Assembly: GCA_019120675.1 (NCBI GenBank)
Contig: DWUQ01000104.1
Span: forward strand, 1 to 15,955
Source of the DNA: Candidatus Paenalcaligenes intestinipullorum
Lineage (GTDB): Bacteria; Pseudomonadota; Gammaproteobacteria; Burkholderiales; Burkholderiaceae_B
DNA: 15,955 nt
Reading direction: 5' to 3'
Under the pieces are notes generated by a model that searched no databases, was not told the origin of the DNA, and saw nothing but the letters and a program-made list of their open reading frames with translations. How positions within the stretch are numbered: the stretch's first letter is position 1; each line of letters starts with the position of its first letter. The translations under genes were made by a program, and so were the position numbers. Shown here piece by piece: positions 1-7,185 of this stretch.

Positions 1-1782
1 AATCATGGCCACTTTTAATCCTAATTGATGCAAGGCATCAATGGCGGGTTGCGTGGTTGGCTTGATGGGATCGGCTACCGCCAAAATGGCCGCCAACTGA
101 CCATCTATGGCTACATACAAGGGCGATTTCGCCTGCTGCCCAAGTTGCCGAGCGCGCTCTGTAAACTCAGCGACCGACAGGCCAAGCTGTGCCATAAATC
201 GATCGGCGCCGATCTCTATGCGCTGCCCCTTCACCATGGCGCGCACCCCCATACCGGTAATGGAGTTGAACTCGTCGACGTCTTCAAGCGCCAAGCCTTC
301 CTTTTGTGCGGCGCGAACAATGGCTTGCGCAATAGGGTGCTCCGACTTGGCCTCGACCGCTGCCACCCGTTGCAATACCTGATGACGCTCAAAACCTTCG
401 ACCAGCTCAAAATCCGTTAATGCCGGCTCGCCTTGGGTTAGGGTGCCGGTTTTGTCAAAAGCAACGACCTGGACGTTTTTAAGCTGCTGCAAGGCATCGC
501 CCTTGCGAAACAATACGCCCAGCTCTGCCCCACGTCCAATGCCCACCATAATAGAAGTTGGGGTAGCCAAACCCATCGCACACGGGCAGGCAATAATCAG
601 CACCGCCACCGCATTGACCACGGCAAAGGCCAAGGCAGGTTGAGGCCCGAGCCACAACCACAGCACAAAAGTCAGCACCGCTGCGGCCATCACGGCGGGC
701 ACAAACCACATCGTGACCTTATCGACTAAGGCTTGGATCGGCAGCTTTGAGCCCTGTGCTTGCTCAACCAAACGAATGATTTGCGATAACACGGTACCGC
801 CTCCGGTCGCCGTGGTGCGCACAACAAGCGCCCCTTGCTGGTTGACCGTACCGCCGACGACGTCGCTGCCTGCTTCTTTGAGTACCGGTACGGGCTCGCC
901 GGAAATCATGGACTCATCCACATAACTGCTGCCTCTTAGCACTTCCGCATCCACCGGAATGCGCTCACCGGGACGGATCTCGACCTCGTCGCCCACCTTG
1001 ACCTGATCAATTGCCAGCTCCACCACGTGTCCGTCACGTCGCACGCGTGCGGTTTGGGCTTGCAAACCGACCAAACGCTGAATGGCCTGTGAGGTGCGGC
1101 CTTTGGCTCGCGCTTCGAGATAACGACCTAATAGAATTAAGGTCACAATCATCGCTGCGGCTTCAAAGTACACATTAACGGTGCCGGCAGGCAGCCATTG
1201 AGGCATAAATGTGGCCACCACCGAGTAGCCATAAGCGGCCAAGGTACCTACGGCCACCAACGCATTCATATCGGGCGCAAACCGCCATAAAGCGGGTAAA
1301 CCTTTGGTGTAAAACTGTCGCCCCGGGCCAATCAACACCAAGGTGGTTAAGACAAACTGTATTTTCCAGCTTAACGACAACCCTACGCTTTGCTGCACCC
1401 AACGATCCATCACGGGTATAAAGTGTGAGCCCATTTCCAGCACAAAGATAGGCAAGGTCAACAGTAATGCCCACCAAAAGTGCCGTTGCAAACGTTGGCT
1501 GTCTTGTTCGCTTTCTGCGAAACGCACGGCACTTTGTTCCCACGCACCTGAAGCGTCTTGGGCCTCGTAACCCGCTTTTTTAATGGTGTGGATTAACGCC
1601 TCAATGGTGGTCGTACCCGTAACGGTCGCTTGATGGGTGGCTAAATTAACATTGGCCTGCTGCACACCCGGCTCGGCCAACAACGCGCGCTCGACTCGAC
1701 CCACGCACGAGGCGCAGCTCATACCGGACACAGTAAGCTGGAAGGTTTGAGAAGAGGAAGCTTGAGCGGACACGGCAATCAT
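1..1782 (-). CDS. copA: Copper-exporting P1B-type ATPase CopA (partial, C-terminus beyond window)
   Basis: Inner-membrane ATPase that exports Cu+ from the cytoplasm. The reading frame is open from the ATG at 1782 to base 1, giving 594 residues; the hinge and last membrane helices lie outside the window. Visible in order: one N-terminal heavy-metal-associated domain with GMSCASC (metal-binding C23 and C26), membrane helices from about residue 101, the actuator motif SGEP (294-297), the ion-selective CPC motif (399-401) in IIACPCAMGLATP, the phosphorylation motif DKTGTLT (D443), and the SEHP motif of the nucleotide-binding domain (480-483). CPC plus SEHP and the CxxC domain point to monovalent copper (or silver) rather than Zn/Cd. 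An AAGG lies directly against the ATG, so translation may instead start at the GTG three codons later (1773), with AAGGA eight bases upstream. A CueR-like promoter precedes it. Family call is secure. Confidence 0.96.
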   Translation of the reverse strand, partial: MIAVSAQASSSQTFQLTVSGMSCASCVGRVERALLAEPGVQQANVNLATHQATVTGTTTIEALIHTIKKAGYEAQDASGAWEQSAVRFAESEQDSQRLQRHFWWALLLTLPIFVLEMGSHFIPVMDRWVQQSVGLSLSWKIQFVLTTLVLIGPGRQFYTKGLPALWRFAPDMNALVAVGTLAAYGYSVVATFMPQWLPAGTVNVYFEAAAMIVTLILLGRYLEARAKGRTSQAIQRLVGLQAQTARVRRDGHVVELAIDQVKVGDEVEIRPGERIPVDAEVLRGSSYVDESMISGEPVPVLKEAGSDVVGGTVNQQGALVVRTTATGGGTVLSQIIRLVEQAQGSKLPIQALVDKVTMWFVPAVMAAAVLTFVLWLWLGPQPALAFAVVNAVAVLIIACPCAMGLATPTSIMVGIGRGAELGVLFRKGDALQQLKNVQVVAFDKTGTLTQGEPALTDFELVEGFERHQVLQRVAAVEAKSEHPIAQAIVRAAQKEGLALEDVDEFNSITGMGVRAMVKGQRIEIGADRFMAQLGLSVAEFTERARQLGQQAKSPLYVAIDGQLAAILAVADPIKPTTQPAIDALHQLGLKVAMI

Positions 1783-1814
1783 CCTTGAAAATATTATTCA
1801 GAAAAGCTGGTGCC

Positions 1815-1857
1815 AGCATAAAGCCTCCCACCATTGGAAGGTCAAGCGGAAGGTCAA
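1815..1857 (-). promoter_or_regulatory. CueR/MerR-type copper-responsive promoter of copA
   Basis: Read on the minus strand, a -35 TTGACC (1840-1845) and a -10 TATGCT (1815-1820) are separated by 19 bp. That over-long spacer is characteristic of MerR-family activated promoters. The spacer holds an imperfect dyad, CCTTCC-N6-GGGAGG, like CueR operators of copA genes. A second TTGACCTTCC copy sits 12 bp further upstream (TTGACC at 1852-1857). The ATG of copA lies about 32 bases downstream of the -10. No cueR gene is visible in the window, so the regulator is inferred from the site alone. Confidence 0.72.
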
Positions 1858-1889
1858 ACCCTTAGGCTAAAGACAAGGTGCTGATGCGA

Positions 1890-2573
1890 TTAAGCCTTGC
1901 CCTCTAAGCCCGCTTGCCAAAAATCAATTTCTAAACGCGTGGCGTCTTTGAAAACCGCACACAGCTGCTGAAAACGGGCTGGGCTGACATCGGCCAGCTG
2001 CTGATTCAACCAATGGATTTCGGCTTGAGCCGCTGCTTGGAATTCGTCACTGATGTACATGTTAATCCAAGGCAGATAGGGATTGGCCTCGGTTTGATCG
2101 GTGAAGTCTTGGCTCACGAGCCAGCTGCCAATTTCAGCGTAGCCGATTAGGCAAGGCACCAACGCCACATGCAAATCCAATAAATCACCACGGTTGCCGG
2201 CATCCAGCACATACCGCGTGTACGCCATGGTGGCACGCTCTTCGGGCAGCTCGGCCAGCTCGTCCTCGGAAATGCCCCAGCTGTCGCAATAGGTCACATG
2301 CAGATCCAACTCTACATCCACTATCGCTTTTAGGCTATCGAGCCCCTGTCGGAGTTCGCGGATATTGCGGCTTTTGTAGACGGCCAAGCCCCAGGCACGC
2401 GCAAAATGGATCAAAAACAAATAGTCTTGTTTGAGATAATAACGAAAGGCCTCAGCCGACAACTGCCCTGCCCCAAGTTGACGCACAAACTCGTGCTGAG
2501 TATACGCCTGCCATTCGGCTTGGCAGCTTTGTTGTAAGCGTTGTAGAGGTGTTAGATCCTGTAGATAGGTCAT
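1890..2573 (-). CDS. tenA: TenA-family thiaminase II / aminopyrimidine aminohydrolase
   Basis: Protein of 227 residues, the usual TenA length. The family hydrolyses 4-amino-5-aminomethyl-2-methylpyrimidine (salvage of degraded thiamine) and can cleave thiamine; it is cytosolic. The sequence shows the all-helical TenA pattern with FRYYLKQDYLFLIHFARA (D50 corresponds to the conserved substrate-binding Asp), Y118 in the YTRYV segment, the nucleophile C141 in VPCLIGYAEIG, and E215 in ATRLEIDFW, matching the catalytic Cys and Glu of the family. AGGAAAGGC immediately precedes the ATG at 2573 as a ribosome-binding site. It lies 52 bp downstream of a small lipoprotein gene on the same strand and is followed by the copA promoter. 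I found no TPP riboswitch in front, so thiamine control is not evident. No other thiamine gene is in the window. Confidence 0.95.
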   Translation of the reverse strand: MTYLQDLTPLQRLQQSCQAEWQAYTQHEFVRQLGAGQLSAEAFRYYLKQDYLFLIHFARAWGLAVYKSRNIRELRQGLDSLKAIVDVELDLHVTYCDSWGISEDELAELPEERATMAYTRYVLDAGNRGDLLDLHVALVPCLIGYAEIGSWLVSQDFTDQTEANPYLPWINMYISDEFQAAAQAEIHWLNQQLADVSPARFQQLCAVFKDATRLEIDFWQAGLEGKA

Positions 2574-2625
2574 GCCTTTCCTTAGTCAAGGTTAATGAAA
2601 CGCGTCAAAAAAGACGTCGTACTGC

Positions 2626-2784
2626 TTACCTATGTGTCTCGTGGGCAATGCCTGTGTCCACCGTGCCATAAAGCTCCACAGATGAAGACGAGTGACTACC
2701 CGAACCTGCTGGGGTAGCAGTACAGGCAACTAAGCTTGCTAACATCAGCAGTAGACCTATTTTCTTGCAAATACGACCTGACAT
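2626..2784 (-). CDS. Small lipoprotein of unknown function (52 aa)
   Basis: A 52-residue protein beginning MSGRICKKIG, with a basic n-region, a hydrophobic stretch and the lipobox LVAC (C21), so the mature form would be about 32 residues anchored by lipidation. A Ser/Gly/His-rich spacer follows, then VELYGTVDTGI near the C-terminus, which resembles the first beta-strand of general porins. The start at 2784 is chosen because AAAGGAGT sits five bases upstream; the frame runs upstream to another ATG at 2847, but that stretch would push the signal peptide inside the protein. It may be cotranscribed with tenA, 52 bp downstream, but no functional link is apparent. Function unknown. Confidence 0.72.
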   Translation of the reverse strand: MSGRICKKIGLLLMLASLVACTATPAGSGSHSSSSVELYGTVDTGIAHETHR

Positions 2785-3130
2785 ATGAACTCCTTTGCTC
2801 TGTAATGTCGATCCATCAAATAGTGTTATCTTTACACCTTGCAGCATACCTAAAGCTGCTTGAACTCTCTAGCCAAAACATCGGATACCTTGACATTAGT
2901 GTTTTTTTATGCATAATAGATTGATCAGGGCAGATTCATGTCGGATAAAAAACTTTTCTAATTAACGACTTATCGCCCGCCAGACACATACTGGCCTTCA
3001 TCTCGTAGTACTGCATCACTGTTGTCATCGTGTTGAAATATAGTTGCCTTACACTGCAATAATTGTGTAGGCACGGTCACGTCTGTACTTATTAATAATG
3101 ATTACTAACCCCCATCAGAAGGGAGCAATA
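2785..3130. other. Gene-free divergent intergenic region
   Basis: About 350 bp between the small lipoprotein gene (minus) and the 88-residue orphan gene (plus). It should hold promoters for both. Seen in it: an AT-rich stretch, a small hairpin GCCAG-N7-CTGGC at 2979-2995, and a Fur-box-like sequence at 3093-3107 just before the plus-strand gene. No open frame here looks coding, and I could not identify convincing -35/-10 pairs. Confidence 0.6.
3093..3107 (+). promoter_or_regulatory. Possible Fur-box-like operator
   Basis: TAATAATGATTACTA matches the 7-1-7 Fur consensus TGATAATNATTATCA at 11 of 14 informative positions. It lies 24-38 bases before the ATG of the orphan gene at 3131. AT-rich intergenic DNA gives such matches by chance, so this is a weak call. 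Confidence 0.25.
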
Positions 3131-3397
3131 ATGAAACAACTTTATCCTAACCATCTCGTGGCTCGTCCCGAGCATATTGAATTAAACCAATCCGAAGTCC
3201 GCTTGGGCGATCAGGTGCATCTACAGCCTGTGGATGGCCCCAAAATTGTCGGTGAGGTTATTTTTAGCTCTGATATCTTTGGTTGCAATACCTACACGGC
3301 TGATGCAACCATCGGCTGCATCAGCAAACCTCAGCGTGTACGAGTACGCTTTCGCCAACAAGACATCCATCACGTGGCGACAAACCCTATCCACTAA
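3131..3397 (+). CDS. Hypothetical protein (88 aa), function unknown
   Basis: I do not recognise this protein. It begins MKQLYPNHLV; the start at 3131 is preferred over the ATG at 3098 because AGGGAGC lies four bases upstream of it. The 88 residues look soluble, with no signal peptide or membrane segment, and are dominated by alternating beta-type segments (VRLGDQVHLQPV, KIVGEVIFSS, RVRVRF), suggesting a small beta-barrel or SH3-like fold. Two cysteines (C52 and C63) flank a Thr/Ala-rich turn. Its 3' end overlaps by 11 bp the 3' end of the convergent permease gene. A Fur-box-like sequence sits in the upstream region. Coding status is supported by the good ribosome-binding site and sensible composition only. 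Confidence 0.6.
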   Translation: MKQLYPNHLVARPEHIELNQSEVRLGDQVHLQPVDGPKIVGEVIFSSDIFGCNTYTADATIGCISKPQRVRVRFRQQDIHHVATNPIH

Positions 3398-4592
3398 AAC
3401 GCTGTCGAACTCGCCAACCTAACCAAATACCCGCAAAGCAAAACACCCCGAACACCCAGCCCGATAAGGCTCCGGCCATCACACCCGACAATAGGGTGCC
3501 CATTGTGCACCCTAGGGCGACCATACTTCCCCACCCTAGCAATACCCCCCCTGCCAAGTTACGTAGCACCTCGGTGCCTGTGGGACGGCGGGGCGTAAAC
3601 TGCCTCGACTGCAAAGCCGCGGCCCAAGCGCCCAGTACTAATGACACCACAAACAAACCATTTCTAGACCAAAGTGTTTCCTTAACTACCGTTAAGCAGC
3701 CTGAGAACCCGTCTAAGCCCTCCAATCGTATGGGAAACCAGCTATAGCCTGACGCAGCCGTACGGGCCACACTGCCTATCTCTGCGGTGACGCCTAATGG
3801 CGCGATCCGAAAATACGCTAAGGTGCCAATAAAAGCCACCAGCAAGCCCCCCACCCAAGTCGGCCAACGGCCCTGCCAAAGCTTTGGAAAAATCTCCGCT
3901 TGCTTCGACGATTGTGGCGCTTCGGTGTTTTGCTTGGCTCGATGTGTCTTGAGCAAATAAGCCATTAACCCAGCTAAAACCGCCAGCTGCAACACGAGCG
4001 AGCCGCCGTAGCCAAGGTGCGCGGGCAGCCAAATTACTGGAGCGGTTTGAACGGTGGCCAAATACAAGCTATTCCACGTCACAAAGCCCAGCACAAAACC
4101 GAGTATGACGCCAAGCAGTGCAAACGGCGAAGCGAGCGCCCCTTCACCTAATCGGTAAAAATGCGCACTGACGCACGAACCCGATATGGCCATGCCGATC
4201 CCAAACACCAGCGCCCCCACTGCCAATACCCAACTAATGGGGCCAATATGCGCACCGGGCGGTAGGCGACCGCTTTGTGGCAACGGTAGGAAACTGCTGA
4301 ACAGTACGTAATAACCAATCAGACCAACAAAAAGCGCAATTAAAATACCAATCAAGCCACTGGCGTCTCTGTGATCTAAATAATCGCGCGTTACACAGAA
4401 AAAACAAAAGCGTGAACGCTGTAACACCACGCCCAACACCGCGCCTGACCATACGGAAAAACCCAACAAACGCCCATCCGTAGGCAGCTTAGATACGTAC
4501 AAACCCAAAGCAATAATTGCTGCTACAACCGCAACGGCCAGCACACTGGCTGGCCGTAAGCGGGTAGCGGAAGAGCGTTCCGCTAACTCCAT
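3387..4592 (-). CDS. YeeE/YedE-family sulfur-compound permease (TsuA-like)
   Basis: Integral inner-membrane protein of 401 residues with many hydrophobic segments in two halves, as expected for the YeeE/YedE (DUF395) family, whose studied member TsuA takes up thiosulfate through conserved cysteines. Characteristic elements: QRSRFCFFC (C63, C66), GMAISGSC (C140), FSGCL (C299) and LGCTMGTLLSGVMAGALSGW (C362). The Gly/Cys motifs after residues 130 and 360 are the internal-repeat signatures of the family. A charged cytoplasmic loop (about 216-245) separates the halves. It lies 21 bp downstream of a periplasmic rhodanese on the same strand, so the two are very likely cotranscribed and act on the same substrate. 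Thiosulfate or another sulfane-sulfur compound is inferred, not shown. It ends convergent with the 88-residue orphan gene. Confidence 0.9.
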   Translation of the reverse strand: MELAERSSATRLRPASVLAVAVVAAIIALGLYVSKLPTDGRLLGFSVWSGAVLGVVLQRSRFCFFCVTRDYLDHRDASGLIGILIALFVGLIGYYVLFSSFLPLPQSGRLPPGAHIGPISWVLAVGALVFGIGMAISGSCVSAHFYRLGEGALASPFALLGVILGFVLGFVTWNSLYLATVQTAPVIWLPAHLGYGGSLVLQLAVLAGLMAYLLKTHRAKQNTEAPQSSKQAEIFPKLWQGRWPTWVGGLLVAFIGTLAYFRIAPLGVTAEIGSVARTAASGYSWFPIRLEGLDGFSGCLTVVKETLWSRNGLFVVSLVLGAWAAALQSRQFTPRRPTGTEVLRNLAGGVLLGWGSMVALGCTMGTLLSGVMAGALSGWVFGVFCFAGIWLGWRVRQRFSG

Positions 4593-4613
4593 GATTTATT
4601 TTCCTCGTTGAGC

Positions 4614-5549
4614 TTAGGTGTTGCCCCAAACCGTACCGGTGGGATTTTCGATGGGCACACCAACGGAGTTGCCGTATTCGGTCCAAGAGCCGTCGTAGTT
4701 TTTCACGTCATAGCCCAATAGTTTTTTCAGGGCAAACCAAGAGTGGCTAGAGCGCTCGCCAATACGGCAGTAAGTAATGACTGGCTGGCTGCCATCCACA
4801 CCGACCTCTTCATAAATCGCTTTGAGCTCATCGACTGGCTTAAAGGTACCGTCTTCGGCAACCAGTTTGCTCCAGGTCACGTTCACGGCACCGGGGATAT
4901 GGCCCGCACGGACGGCCAATTCAGGCACACCTGCTGGCGCAAAGATTTTGCCGTTGTATTCGTCAGCAGAACGAATATCCACTAATGAGGCTTTGGTGTC
5001 GCCATTGACCACCTCCAGCACATCGCTTAGACGGGCGCGCAAGGACTCATCAGCCGCTTTAGCCTGCACATTGCCTTTGTCGTAGCTGGGCGCATTGGCA
5101 CTCAATGGACGGCCTTCGGCCTCCCACTTAACACGGCCACCATCAAGCAACTTCACATTATCGATGCCATAAATATCAAACACCCAGGCACCCCACGCTG
5201 CAAACCAGTTATTGCTGTCGCCATACAGTACGGTGGTGGTGTCTTGATTGATACCAGCGTTTTGCAACAGCTCTTGGAAGTTATTTTGCGCAATAATATC
5301 GCGTTGTACGGTATCGACTAAATCGGTATGCCAGCTAAAGTTCACCGCGCCATCAATATGGCCACGCTCGTACAGACCTGGGTTAACGCTGACTTCGACC
5401 ACACGTACCTGAGGGTTATTTAGATTTGCTTCCAGCCACTCAGTGGTGACTAAGGCGCTGTTCGCCTCGACCGCGACCGCGGGCAAAGCCAACACGAAGC
5501 TTGCGGAAACCCCAACAAGCGCTCGTGTGAAAAAAGTGGTGACCGACAT
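4614..5549 (-). CDS. Periplasmic rhodanese (thiosulfate/3-mercaptopyruvate sulfurtransferase)
   Basis: Secreted sulfurtransferase of 311 residues with two rhodanese domains. A signal peptide covers roughly residues 1-26 (hydrophobic core then LPAVA), placing the enzyme in the periplasm. The N-terminal domain (about 31-150) has Asp (D111 in LYGDSNNWF) where a catalytic Cys would be, as is normal for the inactive half. The C-terminal domain (about 170-300) has active-site C261 in YCRIGERSSHSWF, a loop typical of thiosulfate sulfurtransferases of the SseA/CysA type. AAAGGA lies upstream of the ATG. The permease gene follows after 21 bp, implying an operon that mobilises sulfane sulfur at the envelope and passes it to the importer. 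The donor (thiosulfate or mercaptopyruvate) cannot be settled from sequence. Confidence 0.93.
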   Translation of the reverse strand: MSVTTFFTRALVGVSASFVLALPAVAVEANSALVTTEWLEANLNNPQVRVVEVSVNPGLYERGHIDGAVNFSWHTDLVDTVQRDIIAQNNFQELLQNAGINQDTTTVLYGDSNNWFAAWGAWVFDIYGIDNVKLLDGGRVKWEAEGRPLSANAPSYDKGNVQAKAADESLRARLSDVLEVVNGDTKASLVDIRSADEYNGKIFAPAGVPELAVRAGHIPGAVNVTWSKLVAEDGTFKPVDELKAIYEEVGVDGSQPVITYCRIGERSSHSWFALKKLLGYDVKNYDGSWTEYGNSVGVPIENPTGTVWGNT

Positions 5550-5629
5550 GGGTGCTATCCTTTTATTAAATTGTTTGAACTTGTTAAAAAGATAGCAAAA
5601 AGTTATTACAACCTGAACGACTTAAAAAA

Positions 5630-5647
5630 CATATGTTTATACATATG
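5630..5647. promoter_or_regulatory. CATATG-TTTATA-CATATG palindrome, candidate operator
   Basis: Two identical, self-complementary CATATG arms flank TTTATA, making an 18-bp dyad about 80 bp upstream of the rhodanese start codon. On the minus strand the centre reads TATAAA, a possible -10. AT-rich dyads of this kind are typical of small winged-helix repressors; the identity of the protein is unknown. Confidence 0.4.
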
Positions 5648-5689
5648 AGGCATAACCCCGTTCTTGTTTTTAGACACGCTTAATCTCTT

Positions 5690-5717
5690 TTAATACCCTT
5701 TACTACTTTATTCGCAA
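5690..5717 (-). promoter_or_regulatory. Candidate sigma70 promoter of the rhodanese operon
   Basis: On the minus strand TTGCGA (5712-5717) and TATTAA (5690-5695) are separated by 16 bp. The -35 hexamer lies inside one copy of the 12-bp repeat. Hexamer matches are moderate, so this is tentative. Confidence 0.3.
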
Positions 5718-5803
5718 CAAAAAACCTTGCTGTTGACGTAACTTTGCTCGCAACGCAAAGCACCTCAAAAAACAATTTTCTGCTCACCTAGCTTTACTCG
5801 CAA
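5706..5803. repeat. Three direct copies of CTTTRYTCGCAA
   Basis: CTTTATTCGCAA (5706-5717), CTTTGCTCGCAA (5742-5753) and CTTTACTCGCAA (5792-5803) lie in the same orientation, starting 36 and 50 bp apart. Ten of twelve positions are invariant. They occur in gene-free DNA upstream of the rhodanese operon and look like iterated protein-binding sites. Confidence 0.5.
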
Positions 5804-5834
5804 GGATGACGTCTTTACTGCCCAATCATATGAA

Positions 5835-5859
5835 AAAAGCCAGCATAACGCTGGCTTTT
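5835..5859 (-). terminator. Rho-independent terminator of the speD-speE fusion gene
   Basis: A perfect 10-bp stem, AAAAGCCAGC with GCTGGCTTTT, and a 5-nt loop. On the minus strand the right arm runs into six T residues. It begins 21 bp after the stop codon of the spermidine gene. Being A/T-flanked on both sides it could also work on the plus strand. Confidence 0.85.
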
Positions 5860-5879
5860 CAAGCAAGGCATAAACGTAT

Positions 5880-7136
5880 TTACATCATCACGACATCAGT
5901 GACGGGCACTAAATTACGATAGTAGTTGGGTAACGCAAACAGCGCACCATGCACTTCCGCATTGTAATACTGCAAATCGCGCAGATCACGAGTATGCAAA
6001 CGTTGCTCCACCTCATCTGCTGTTAGGGCTTTAGGCTGTAATTGATCGGACACTATCGCCAACGCCCAATAGGCACCATATAAGGGGATATGTAATCCAA
6101 AGGCACTGACGTGCTCAAAAACTTCCGCCAGCTTGCTGCTTAACGCACGTACCTGATCTGGTTCGTAGAAGGGTGCACCCAAATGCAACGCCATTGCGCC
6201 CCCTTCAGCCAATACTCGCTGGCAAGCTTGGAAGAACTCTACCGTGTACAAAGGACCAGCCGGAGTTTCGGGATCGGTCAAATCCAAAAACACCAAATCG
6301 AAGGTTTCAGATGTGGTGCGCACAAACTCCGCCCCATCACCGACCAACACCTGCACACGAGGATCATCCAATGAGCCTTTATTAATACTCCGCAAATGCT
6401 CACGCGAAATCTCAATGACCTCGCCGTCTAAATCCACCAAGGTGACCTGATCGATCGTAGGATGCTTTAAAAGCTCCTCCAAGGCACCGCCATCGCCGCC
6501 CCCAATAATCAACGCTTTGCGTGGATTCGGATGGCTAATCGTCATGGGATGTACCATCGACTCGTGGTAGAAAAACTCCTCGTTTTCCGCAGTCATCATA
6601 CAACCGTCTAAACGCAACGCTACACCTAAGTCTGGGGACTCAAGCAGTTCTAGATGCTGAAACGCCGTTTGTTTGGAAAGCAGGCGCTTGGGAAAGCGAA
6701 AGCCATATACGGAATACTCATTTAAACTTTCCAACAATAGCTCCCCACTGCCGACTGGACCATGCTCATCCCCACGCAACAGGGTGTTGCGTTGAACTTG
6801 AGTCGGGCGAAATGCGGTCACGATGCCTTCAAGCAACTGACGAGCTTTGACCGAGTTGTCTTCGCTAAAATTGCAGACGTAAACGTCCAAGGTAACGCCG
6901 CTGCGTTCTGGCCACGTATGAATAGCCAAATGAGACTCGGCTAATAAAATCGTACCCGTAACCCCACCGGGCTCACCTTGGTATTCGGGAAAAGTCACCC
7001 ATTTCTCACCCACAATGGTGAGACCCGAAAGTTCGGTCTGAGTGCGACAAAGAGCCGCTAACGCGAGCTCGTCAACGAAGATCGAAAGATCGCCGTTGCA
7101 CTGGTATAAATCTGCGGTAAGGTGCAGGCCTTGCAT
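5880..7136 (-). CDS. Fused S-adenosylmethionine decarboxylase-spermidine synthase (SpeD-SpeE)
   Basis: A 418-residue cytosolic protein joining two spermidine enzymes. Residues 1 to about 115 are a class 1b AdoMet decarboxylase proenzyme: the self-cleavage site E67-S68 in LAESHLAIHTWPE would generate the pyruvoyl group, with H73 and C88 (VYVCNF) as the processing and catalytic residues. Residues about 130-418 are an aminopropyltransferase: EYSVYGF, YHESMVHP, the decarboxylated-AdoMet site IIGGGDGGALEE (about 210-221), the acidic VDLDGEV segment, and the catalytic-loop FLDLTDPETPAGPLY with D285 and D288. All key residues of both halves are present, so both should be active, making spermidine from putrescine and AdoMet. 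Fusions of this kind are known from several bacterial groups. GGGAG lies ten bases before the ATG. Own promoter region and own terminator; no polyamine neighbours. Confidence 0.95.
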   Translation of the reverse strand: MQGLHLTADLYQCNGDLSIFVDELALAALCRTQTELSGLTIVGEKWVTFPEYQGEPGGVTGTILLAESHLAIHTWPERSGVTLDVYVCNFSEDNSVKARQLLEGIVTAFRPTQVQRNTLLRGDEHGPVGSGELLLESLNEYSVYGFRFPKRLLSKQTAFQHLELLESPDLGVALRLDGCMMTAENEEFFYHESMVHPMTISHPNPRKALIIGGGDGGALEELLKHPTIDQVTLVDLDGEVIEISREHLRSINKGSLDDPRVQVLVGDGAEFVRTTSETFDLVFLDLTDPETPAGPLYTVEFFQACQRVLAEGGAMALHLGAPFYEPDQVRALSSKLAEVFEHVSAFGLHIPLYGAYWALAIVSDQLQPKALTADEVEQRLHTRDLRDLQYYNAEVHGALFALPNYYRNLVPVTDVVMM

Positions 7137-7185
7137 AGGTACATCGCTCCCTGTTAAAGGATCTCGACTCCTGTGTAAGCAGTCG

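Larger units (their letters stand above)
5550..5834. other. Gene-free regulatory region upstream of the rhodanese operon
   Basis: About 285 bp without a credible gene, rich in A and T. It carries three copies of a 12-bp repeat (5706-5803), a small hairpin CTTTGC-N7-GCAAAG (5742-5760), a CATATG-N6-CATATG palindrome (5630-5647) and a candidate minus-strand promoter (5690-5717). All probably serve the rhodanese-permease operon. Confidence 0.6.

Noticed and set aside
479..1834. Several 60-120 codon frames on both strands across 25-1834
   Set aside because: They are out-of-frame shadows of copA, whose conserved motifs are continuous through the region.
2574..2625. TPP riboswitch upstream of tenA
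   Set aside because: The conserved CTGAGA and ACCTGATCTGG-type elements are absent and the gap is only 52 bp.
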